A stretch of 64,000 bases of DNA from Lineus longissimus (taxonomy: Eukaryota > Nemertea > Pilidiophora > Heteronemertea > Lineidae). Of the stretch, positions 37,601-49,600 are shown piece by piece; the stretch's first letter is position 1, and each line of letters opens with the position of its first letter. The DNA is taken from assembly GCF_910592395.1 (NCBI RefSeq), contig NC_088309.1, forward strand, positions 17,054,599 to 17,118,598. Reading direction: 5' to 3'. The translations under genes were made by a program, and so were the position numbers. The notes beneath the pieces are model-generated. The model worked only from the letters and a program-made list of their open reading frames with translations, was not told the origin of the DNA and ran no database searches.

Positions 37601-40600
37601 TTGCTGTGCAGGAAGTCAGGCAACTTGACAAAACCGGTCAGCCACAACTTCGTAGACTTCAAGAAATGCTTTGACCTGGCAGAAAGGTTCACGGACAGTT
37701 CTGAGGAAGTTTTATTAAATCAGTCCTGGCATCATCGAAAGGGAGCATGAGAACAGCGACTTCTCACGGATCCTTATACGTATACGGATAATACTCTGTT
37801 GCAGAAGGACTAATTTCTGTACATTGCGATCCGTATGCGTATACGAATCCGTGATAAGTCATTCATCTCAACCTCCCTACTAACACTGTGATGTCGCACG
37901 AAAGCCTCAAAAGGGTAAAGAGGCCTATGGGTTACAAAACTTCGGCCAGAAACAGAGTGGTAGGCTAAGTGTCATGCACTGCAGCATGTACACGACACTT
38001 GACTGGATTGTTTTCTACTCACTTTTCTTTACACAGTACACTCGCTTCCAAACCCTCAGTGGCGTCTTTCCGTGAGGGCACTTTACGACTGTAAACAACA
38101 AGCAGGACCGAGTTATTAAAGTGAATTTAATCGGTGTGATTGTGACATACATTTATTATGATACCGAGATAATCCCGCCGGACCGACAGACGATATCACT
38201 TCGCAATTCTTAACGCATATTAAATGTCTTGCTTTTTCTAAGCGTATGGTATTTGCGAGATAAATCCTGAATGAGGATTCACGGTGACATTGACGCAAAT
38301 TCGGACTACTCAAAAATAATGGGTGTATTGTTCGGAACCGATATGATATGCGGAGAAATTAGTACAGAACGTGTTTGCAATTTCCTCACAATGTGCTCAT
38401 TGGTGTTTTGCGTGAATAAAACAACTGTGATGATGCACAGTCCACTTACATTTACATCGTCCCTTGACAACCTTGTGGCCGACAGGACAAGCTGAAAAAA
38501 TTAATGTGCAATTTATAAACTTAAAAAGGGGAACGCCGTTCGTAATAGGTAGATAGATGAACGCGCAGAAAGCATTTAAAATTTGTGCACACCTAAGATT
38601 AATTAATATAAATACAAATATGAATGATATAAATTTCAGCGCGGTGGCTGTTGTACGTTTCACAAAGCCATGAACTTGTAAGACGTGCCAAAAATGTCCA
38701 TATTTTTTATACAAAAGCAGGCATGCCATATCAATAACTTTATCGACGCACAGTGTTTATCTTGATTTATTTTTAATGGTCTTTTTCATAAGAAGTTATT
38801 GGTTACAAAAAAGGCGTTTATGACTCAATATTATTGCTAACCTCTGATTGGTTATCGCTGTAATGACGTCATCATTCCAAAATTGTCCATTGATAACAGT
38901 GTTTAGTACTCAAAAAGAATTCGACAGTCATAAAAATGTATATTTGTATGTATGTTACAAAAATGGTAAATCACTGATACTGTGATTTTCGATGCGTCCT
39001 ACAAAGGTCCTCATTTAAAACTAGTCACGTAACCAAAGAGCTGAAATTAACGCGAGATATGTAAATGTACAACACGTCATGAGAGATGTGTATAAACTTT
39101 GGAATGGTTTTGTCCGTCCACGTCCTGTAGAACTTTCAAAAAGGTTTTTTTTCTGAATAACCCGATGTATACAATCATGATTCATGATATTCAAGTGAGA
39201 AAACAGAAAGCAAATATTTTAACTTACATATTTTCACACAGAGAATCTTCCCCTGTTTGGTCGTGTATTTCCGATATCCAACCTTGCACGCTGGAAGTCA
39301 AGAAAAGAAGAGTATATCAATAATTTCGGTCACGCCCAGTGGCTATATATATATGATATACTCTAGATCAATAGCAAGGATTAGCACAATTCCGACTCCC
39401 ACTCCAACTGAAACTCCGAGAGCGAATAGTAGCCACCTATGGATACTTGTGATTTGAATTATTTGATGGACGCTAGCCATTGATGAAACACTATCATAAT
39501 GCGAGAAAGGATTTAGCGTCTTAAATCGATTGCCTGCATAAACCGCGAATATCGAAGTCGTGTTCCTATTCGTGCCGATTTCTTACGAATAGGAATACGA
39601 CTTCAATATTCATGATATAAGAGCAAAATAGATTAAAGACACTGAGTCTTTTTTCAACGTGCGATGGTTTTCCAGGAGTGGAAACCATCCATCAAATCAT
39701 TTAAATCGCGGTTGTCCATTGATCGCCGCTATTCGCTCGGTTTATGCCTGTTTCGCCCATTCCTGTTCCGCCTATTCCTGTTTCACCTATTCCTTTTTGG
39801 CCTATTTCCTGTTTGGCCTATTTCCTGTTTCGCCTATTCCTGTTTCGCCTACTTCCTGTTTCGCCTACTTTCCAGTACCCCTACAATAAATCGACTATCC
39901 CACGGGGAACCTTAGGGATGCATGTCCATTTTATGGGGAAAATGTGAGGGGACAATTGGATGATGTTAACGATGTGATGACTATTTGACTAATCAAATGC
40001 CATCAACTTTGTTAACAAACCATGCCATGACCGTTTTGAAAGAGTCACCTTGAAAGCGGGGACAGTCCGGGACTTATTTGACCATAGGACCATAGGACCA
40101 TACTGACACACAGTAAAAACTAATAGATTAAGTAGAGTAAAGCAGTCGTTTATTTTATAAAAACAGGAAACCTTTCTCAAATCTAATGATAGGGTAAAAC
40201 TTTCTTACTATTTTATATCTTGCCTTTTAAAATAAGCTAAAACATGAGCCTATGTAAGCTATGTATAATTTTCCAAAGTTATTCCGAATAATACTAAAAT
40301 TATTGAAATCTCGCTAAATCCATTATTTCAGACTTTATTCTTAATGATAGCCTTTAACACTATAGTAAGGGACGGTTCATATTCCTACGTCTGTGGGGAG
40401 GTTAGCAATACATTTGAATAGGCGAAACAGGAATAGGCGAAACAGGAATTAGGCGAAACAGGAATAGGCGAAACAGGAATTAGGCGAAACAGGAATTAGG
40501 CGAAACAGGAATAGGCGGAACAGGAATAGGCGGAACAGGAATAGGCGAAACAGGAATACACCATTCGCTCTCGGAGTTCAGTCAAAGTGGCAGTCAGAAT

Positions 40601-43600
40601 GGTGCTAATCCTCGCTATCATAATAATTTCTTCAAACCTGGCCTAAAAAATGAACCACCATTATCTCAATGATACCAAGCTTAACAGCAATTCAATTTTG
40701 TCAGATACCAACAATTTCAGTTTACTGTGACTTACTCTTTTTAATGCAATAACTGTTCTTTCTGCCCTTCTTCCTTGAGTATCCTCGTGGGCATTTATAG
40801 ACTGGAAAAAAAGACGAAGAGAATGTTGGCAGTCATCGAAATATAATGGATTCATAACTTTAACGATATACTAAGGTATATCACATGTAGACGCCGCATT
40901 TAAACCTTTTATGCAAATTTTGTCTGCGGAGGGTTAAGATAATTTTCGCAAAGTGGTCTTGTTACCAGCAATTTGAATTGCTTGCTGCGGTCGACACACG
41001 TCGGCTATTGTTTTTGGGTTCATCCTGATTTAGAGGGGGAGTATAGTCATGAACTAGGGGGTCAAAATGATCGTCTTCGGGAGGCTTATAATGCACATTA
41101 GGGATTGGTTGTGTTTGACTCAGTGATAAATATATTTCGCGTACGAACGTGAATAGTTTCGATGCACTGTATGTTTGCAGAGACCCCCATTATGTAACTT
41201 AATCTGGCCCACCTCGCTCGGTTCCTGCCTAAAGAGTATCTCCAAATAATAACTTACAAGCGCAGTTTCCCATTTTGTCCAACTTGTAACCTCGAGCGCA
41301 TACTAAAACACAAAAAGGATAAGGTTATGTCGTTGGGTCACATTAAAGGGCCAACTTAGGCAAAAGATATGTTTGTTTTCCATACAAAAACAGCTTCCAG
41401 CAGGACCGCAACTTCTCCAAACAGGATCATTGAAAAATCATTAATTTGCAATAAACAATGCACAAGAACGGGGTGTAACGATAGGCCTGCCTGAAATTCA
41501 CATACCATGTCCAATACTGCCTCACAACACTGGCGAAAAACATTATCAGAGGTCAGCATCAGTTTGATACTACTCGTGGCGGCGCATGGTGTCAAGCAGA
41601 GGCATTATCCTCCTAGCTAGGTAAATCCCACGGCCAAGTTGTCCCTTTAAAAATGCACGTCCTTTGAAAAAACACATTTGGGCTAACGGTTTCTTAAGTC
41701 CGAATTACGTAGACAGAAATAACTCTAAACCGAGTGGTCTGTCCTATCACATTCAGTTTTTCAGCTAACTCGGCCAGAAGGCATCCTCGGTCCCCACTCC
41801 GGTGTTAAGTACAGCTTCATCGCTTATTGGCTTAAGGGGTTTTGATTTTTTTTCAAAGTTTTTTTATGACTGAGTGTCGTCGCATAACTGGGTATTTTCT
41901 CATTTGTGTTTTCGTACTTAGTTTTTGATGGACATAACAAGGTGATTCTTTTTGCGATGAAGGGCTTTTGTCAATAATTTGGCAAAATTACTTAGACGTA
42001 AACTTAGTAGTTTTCATTTGAGCAACGGACAGGATTTTATATCTGTATTGTTGAGTTTAATTTACCTTTCCTCACGCAGACGGGTCCCTTCTTTGTGATC
42101 AATTTCGTGTATCCGAGTTTGCACTTCTTGGCTGGGAAAGAAATTGTTTCAGTTATTTCATTATTTGGCGCAGCAGAGAGTCTGAATTATGCTCATTTAG
42201 GTTTTTTTATTCGTAACTTGCCCCTGGGGCCTCATAATTCGAATAAAATAATCATTCTATCCTCTATTCTGTACTCGAATTCCGTCAAAAGGTATTTTCG
42301 TGTGTCACTTCTGGAACAAAATGTGCAAAGAGTAAAAAATGACGAAAGTCAAATGAGAAATCATGATTATATACCCGTCATCAGCCAGGCATTTCGCTTG
42401 TAAAATTAAGAACTACTCACCCACACATTTGTTCTTGACTCGCTTGTAACCTTTTGGGCATGCTAAAATGAATCAACACATTTTTGTTCACATTTGCTTT
42501 TATTGGAAAACAAACGAGAGAAAATAACAATTTAAAATTCAAGGGCGTGTCTGGTCTTACAGGTGGACATTTATGTGCAGTGCGTAGACAAGTTAAAGGT
42601 AACTGTGTCAGGCATTAAGTGGAGAACAGAAAGCATATCACAATGACTACAAGAACTAAAGGTTACTTAAGATATGTACCTATAGTCAGTCATTCATCGG
42701 CAATACCAATTACACGTACTTCGTGTTTCTTTTCGGTATTTCTCTGTACCCAAATCTATCGCCACTTATAAAAATGTGTTTTATTTGTAGTTAGGGCTAC
42801 TAATGCCTAATTGGCCATAGACCAATCTTGTAATGTTATTCGAGTTGAATAAACAACTATATGATAAAGTGAGCATATCAGATACGGAAAAAAAATTCAT
42901 AGTACTTGGGGTTTATTATTCGTCTGAGCCAGAGATCACATTGACAAATAGATATCATATATTGATGAAGAGAACTACACACTTCAGTGAAATTAACTCA
43001 GAGGTTACTTACATATCTTGATGCATGTTCCCTTGCCTTTGACCCTGAAGAAGCCCTTAGGACAACCTGCAAACAAATAAGTGGAATGAATGAATGCATG
43101 AATCATATATAATTGAAAATGAATGATCCCCCCCCCCCCCCCACCACCACCACCACCACCACCACCACCACTAAAAGGAAAACATCAGATTTGAACATCT
43201 TGATGAAGAGTCTATAGGTCTTAGCAAAGGGTTATCAGGGCAAATATTAATGATATCGACCCCGAGAAATAGCATCCACGGGGGTCGATTGGCATCCAGG
43301 CAACAGCAAGGCCAAATAATGTTTTAGATACCAGAATCAGCCGGCCTCATACACACCTGCACGTATCAATATGGCAACACTAAAGTGCTGTGAAAATAAG
43401 CAATTTTTGTAGCTGCGACCCGTGATTATAATCGCTGCTGTATGCGACGATTTCGAAGGAAAATAACTGACTACGTACGTTTCTTGACGCAGAACACTTT
43501 CTTCATTCGAATTTGGATTTTGTAGCCTCTTGGACAGCTCACTGAAATGGATGAAAGTCATATCATCATCATCATCGTCAAATAGTTATAATTGTAATGA

Positions 43601-46600
43601 AATTATTTGAGACCAACTCGCCCCCCCCCCCGCCAAAATCCTGAGTTGAGTTTCATACAATCAAATTTGTAAGCTTTTTTTTTTTTAAAAGAAAGTCAAT
43701 GATCGGATACCAGTTGCGGATGGTGCTGATTCCTCTTAACTATAAACGACCTCTATCGATGGCAAACTTCGCAAATGAGGTACACCTATATGCCGTTACT
43801 TGGATATTTCATTCAAATGTCCAGGAACTGAATACACATGTCATAAGCTAACTACATCAATTCCTGAAGAAACGTACCTCGACGGCAGTTAGGTCCATAA
43901 CGCTTGTAACCAAGTTGGCAGGCTGAAGATATACATTATGTTTATTACACACTGATATATATACGCATATTCATTTCATGGTGCCATTTTGTTACAGTCT
44001 ATCTCATAAAGTCAAAATGTACATGTAGTTCTGGTGGAAATGAAAAATTGCCTAGATTTGGCATATGGAGAAATCATTCTAAAAACAATAGAATGTAACA
44101 GGGCAACTTCTCCAAGGAGGACTAACTTTACCTTCACACCGGTCCGTCATTTAGTATGAATACAAATATTTTAGTGGATTTTAAAAAATCAACAAAAAAT
44201 CAAAGTGGGGAAAAAAGTGTGTGGAGTTTACTTACGTCGCCTACAGTACCACTTTCCTTTGTAAAAATAACGTTTGTAAGGACGTTTGCAGCCTGAAAAA
44301 TAATTTCAGAATCTGTATCTGTTTCACCTTTATTTGACCACTTTTACTTTACCTTTTACTTTATCAAAGTGTAAAAGTTGAGTTTACTTGTAGTTAACGT
44401 CTGGTTAACTTTACTTTTTGAGAGGTGGATAAAACTTGTAGTAATAGTAAAAGTAAACTATACCATTACCATTACTGCTTGACCTCACCCAATGCAAACT
44501 TACGTTTTACGCAGCGGTTTTTTCCCCTGCTCTTGGTCAGGTAATATCCCGGTGGACAGGAATGCTCTGAAAAGCAGAGTTCTCTTATGTATCAAACGCC
44601 AACAAACATAGATTTCGCAAGACCCGGTAAAAATTATATTGGGCGGATACGTTTATTCATTCCTAAATTACTTGTATCGAGAAGCAGTTTCCGGCGGTTT
44701 CAAGAACCGAATACATGTACATGCCATAAGTCAACAAAGGCACTTCAAGGCGGCTGTTATAAAACGCGGATTCCGCGGAAATCCGCGGAATCCGCGCGTA
44801 CCTGGTTCAGCTGGCCACCGTCAGATGTAGTGGTAGTCAGATGTAATGATAACTGTGTTTCGATCAATCGCTAGGCCGAGAGCTCCAACATACAATAATC
44901 AATGCCAGCCAACTGTAATTATATCATGTGCTAATATGCTTTTTACTACATTGTTCTACAGAGATGGCTAGTGTAAATGTATTGTATACATGAAGTTTAA
45001 AGTAAAAACTTTTCCTCGTATTTTATGAATATTAGCCATTGGCAGGCACCCTTCTGGAACATTCTTAGACTCTCGATGGTAGGTCTAGCTACTCGGACCG
45101 AAGATCGCCCAGCGTAGTGTGTGATTCAGTTTACGTTTAATCCGACATGAAATGATAACCAGGCTTATTTAAATGTCCTTGTCAATTAACCATTCGCATG
45201 GTGGTATTTTATTTAATGAATATACAAAAATGCGGTGGGGACTATAGGCAGCAGCAGTGGGGCTAATTTAGCCATCTTTAGCCATCTTCAGGCGACGATT
45301 CATCCTTGGTAAAAAAATATCAAAAACCCGTTGTACAATGTATATGTGATTAATAGAATAACAGTCCTGTCTGTATTTCAGTCCACAGTGTCTGTTTATA
45401 GTACTTACCTTCCCTCAAAATAATGTAATGAAATACAGTTATTACGGAACGATTTAGTTCTCTAAATTCGTGCTGCGTGCAGTGACCGTGCAGAGAGCGT
45501 GTGAACGACTACCACTACATCTGACGGTAGCCAGCGGAACCAGGTACGCGCGGATTCCGCGGATTTCCGCGTTTTATAACAGCCGCTTCAAAGAGCGAGA
45601 GCGAAGGCGCCATTAGTCCGCCGAGGCTGACGAAATGAGCTGACATTTACTTGTAGGGCCAGCGCCGGTCTAAGGCACCATAGATGGTGCAGATGCAGTC
45701 AAATTTTGTTTTGTGGCACCACACACCGGTGGCACCTCAGACTGGTGGTACGAACCTCGTCCGGACATGGGAGTATTTATATCATAAAGTCATAAATATT
45801 TAGACACTTCTGTGAACGCTGACGTCGAGAACTTTGTAATTTGCACAACTTGCGAAAACGACTCTGTTTGTATATTAACAGGGTGTTTATGTGAACAAAA
45901 GCCGAAAAAAATGCACATCTATTCTGAACCATTGATATACTTACTTTTCTTGCAGCAGCCTGGGTATATAAAAGAGAAAAAAAATAAGCTTTTTTAGTTC
46001 GAACGTGTATAGCAAGCTAAAGAACGTGTATACCAATTTAAAGAATTTTGAACAAAAATCTACGTCCCTCCATTGTGGCACTGTATGCTGTCTTGACGAA
46101 TGTAAACGTTATATTCCTATGAATTGCAGTGCCTATTTCGACTGATAGAAGGTAATACAGTCCTGGAATTAAGGCTTGCATTTTCTGCTTTCCATTGAGC
46201 GAAATTACCCACCATGATCAGATGATGTATTTATAGTAACCATGGTGCTAATGGGATTGGGTAGCGTGTGCTACATGTAAATGGAGTTATAGGCAACTGC
46301 AATGTACTATGATAATACAAAAAGCTATCGAAGATTTACGGTTCTTTGAAAGTGTAATCGAGGACCATAGCACATTTTGAATAGGCCTTTTCGAAGAAGA
46401 CGAATCATAGCCATATTATTAACAAATTAAATGCGCACCGTCAGAACACGTCAGACGACCTGCGCCTACTTCGGACAATGCCATAAGCCACGGTGACCCT
46501 TTTTTCCAGGCGAAACGCATGATTAGTCAGCGCCCAAACAAACTTCTTCGAAAAGGTCCATACATTTTGGATAAGTTACTTACGATTGTTGAAACCTAAA

Positions 46601-49600
46601 AAAAGAGAAAATCCATCATTATGAAATAGTTATGCTTAATTTTATTTCATTTCAGGTGATTTCATTGCGTTGAAGGAAACTTGCCCGTGTCTGTATTGTC
46701 GAAGTAAGCTTATATAATCGACCGAAACTTAAATTTTAATGTAAATTGCTTTCGACTTGTTCATTGAAGATGTGTTTGGCTAATTCGGTAAACCGTACTC
46801 GGCGTCATTATACTCCCAGAGTCTTTCAATACTAAGTACTTACAGCATCGATGACAGCAGTCTGAAGAAAGAATAGTATTTGCCATAAACAGAAAGAAGC
46901 CATTTATGACAAGTTCCCCATTGACCAAATCGTTGACCTAATCATGATTGCGATTTTTCATGATAAAGACCAAGCGGAAGCATGTGCTGCAGTGTACGCG
47001 GTATTTCTATCACCCTGGTACTCTCTTAAAATAAGGAGCTTTGAGGTTTTAAACACCTTTCAGGGTTTTCAGCCAACACAAATATGCACCCCTGGATTTG
47101 TTTTAGGGAAATGAATATGTTTTTGTGGGTTTTCACAAGCTAAAAACTTTCTCTGAAAAACCACTACGGCTGCATATATAAAAAATGTGTTGGCCGAAAA
47201 ATCCTTAAATGTTTTTCAAAACCTCAAAAACCCTTATTTTTAAGAATGCAGCCACTCTGAACACATTACCACAATATGCATGGAACCGATGAGTTACAAC
47301 TCCCTAGTTCACTGGCTGATCGTATTCATGCGGTAAATATCATTAGTTTGGAGATTATCTCATTTACATCTAAATGACTGGATAAAAATGTTGACCCATC
47401 TAACTCGATCTATTTCATACCAGCTCACACTACAAAAAACATCCGTTTTATCACAATTTATCGTTCCTTTAGACCGTTCACCCCCCCCCCCCCCCCCCCC
47501 CCAACCCTTACAAGCTTTTTCGGTTGAACACATCTGAGGAGGTATACTTACGGCAATGCTTCATTGCTTTCAGAAGGTCTGCAAAAATAGATTAGAGACA
47601 CGTCATTAAAATCGTCTGCACAGTTTGGGCACTACTTTAGCAGTACCGATATTTTACCTCCTGTCATTTGCTACTCATAACCTCTCGATCGTTCTTCTTT
47701 CGCAGTCTAAAAAAATGTCCTGAATTAACTCGATCGATCTTGATCGACATCGGTTTATCAAGAAAATTATCTCAGGCATTCGACTTGTTTACCTCGGGCG
47801 TTAGAGTAAGGAGGTTAAGATTTTCGATCCGAGAACGAAAACGAGGTGGTATTTTGACGATAGATACCGTATTGCCTGTTGTCAGAAATGAAATGAAACA
47901 GTGTGCTTATAATGCCTTGTGTGCCTAGAAACAATAATACAAAACAATCAGTTTGACTTGATGACGTCAACCAGAGTAGAAACCCACCTCGTTCTCGTTC
48001 TCGGATCAAAATCTTAACCTCTCTCATTATCTCGATTGCCCGAGATATTATCCCCATCGATCGAGGTCATAAGTGAATCGATCGAGATATTTCGAAATAA
48101 TAAGTTTATCGGTCGAGATATTTTGATACAGTCGAAAAAATCATCTGATGTCCTTTCCTTGGCACTGTAGAACACAAGGTGGCACTGTAGGAAGTGGATA
48201 GTTAAGCAGAATTATTTGATTTTATGTACATCACTTGACGTGAAGATAGTAATAAATTTGTGTGTTAACTCAGGAGACAGCAGAAATCAAACTTGTGGAA
48301 TACTGAAAGCTGTCACATAAAAAATCGTACTCTCGACTTTGGTTTTGCCTTCGATTATGAAAGTAAATAAAACACAGTCATATGGACACTAGATTGGAAA
48401 TCGAATTCGAGGGTGTCACCTGCACAGCGCTTAGATTTTCTTCCAACTCTGCTTCTTCCCGACTTTGGTCTCTTCTTCCGGGGCTTAAGGATAGTCCTGA
48501 TACCTGCGATTTAAAAAGGGTGTAAAAATAAGGCATCAATATGTTTGTTAATAAAAAACACAGCCTGCAAACAGTTCACTAAAAAACAAGATTTTAACTG
48601 AGAAAAAATGGAAAAACAAAGTAGCTTAATAAAGGTTCAAACTGTTGTGTGGCTTTTGCCTGGCAGGTGTCCCAAGTTACACCTGCCAATCATTTAAAAG
48701 TGTCATGGAGGACCTGAATCGTTTTCTGTTCCTTTTTGTCAGGTGAAGTCATAGTCCCATCAGTTGGTGCATGGAAGAAGATGCTTAGGGTAGTATGACA
48801 ATAGGACGGTGGGCGAATTGATCACTTAGTGTAATTTGCCAAGGTATGACTCTCAAACAACGATTTTAACATTTTGACTGGCATTTCTTTTATTCGGCAT
48901 CACTTGAACACCCATGATCATATCAAAATGGAATTTTCACACACTGTCGGAGAAATGTGGATTAAGAAATGCGTTAATTCTTATTGGGATAGGTTGGGAG
49001 GCTTTTGAGATACAGCGCTCTGAATTTTGGGGTAAGACTTTCTAATTGAGAGAATTGTTTTGATACTTAGACACAGCATAATTTGACACAACTTTTCAAA
49101 TATACCATAACTAAAATTATCTAGCAAAATTTAGAATAAAGTAAAACAAAATCACCAAACAATTCACCAAACCTCTTTGCCATAGGCAGGATAGATAACT
49201 TATTACATATAGTTACTGGTATCAACCCTTAAATTTCGGCGCGTTTTTTTAAACCACCCGATATAAACATTTGTTACAGAATTACTTACCTCTGGTGATA
49301 ATCTTTTTCAACAGTGCATATCTCCTTAACAGACGTCTCCTCGTACGACGACCCAATCTCCCGAACAGACGATTGATGTTACGCGCGATTCTCTTCTTCC
49401 GTCGAACTAACTTCTTCAGGGTCCGTGAAATCTTAGAGTTTGGTCGGAATGACCTAGTTTTGCTTCGCCTATTGACATATGTCTGTTTAGCAGTGGTGCG
49501 CTTGAACCTCCGAAGCTGCCGCAAGATCCTTCTGATAATCAGATCAACACGAATTTTCCGGCGGATGCGCCTTACCAGCCTCATCCTGTGCCTGGTGATG

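Larger units (their letters stand above)
39371..40619. mobile_element. Older foldback element split by a transposon insertion
   Basis: The left arm (39371-39427: AGCAAGGATTAGCAC, CCGACTCCCACTCC, AACTCCGAGAGCGAAT) is mirrored at 40563-40619. The 39739-40562 transposon sits against the inner edge of the right arm, and its 8-bp duplication (ATTCGCTC) comes from that arm. Removing it leaves an element of about 420 bp. Confidence 0.75.
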
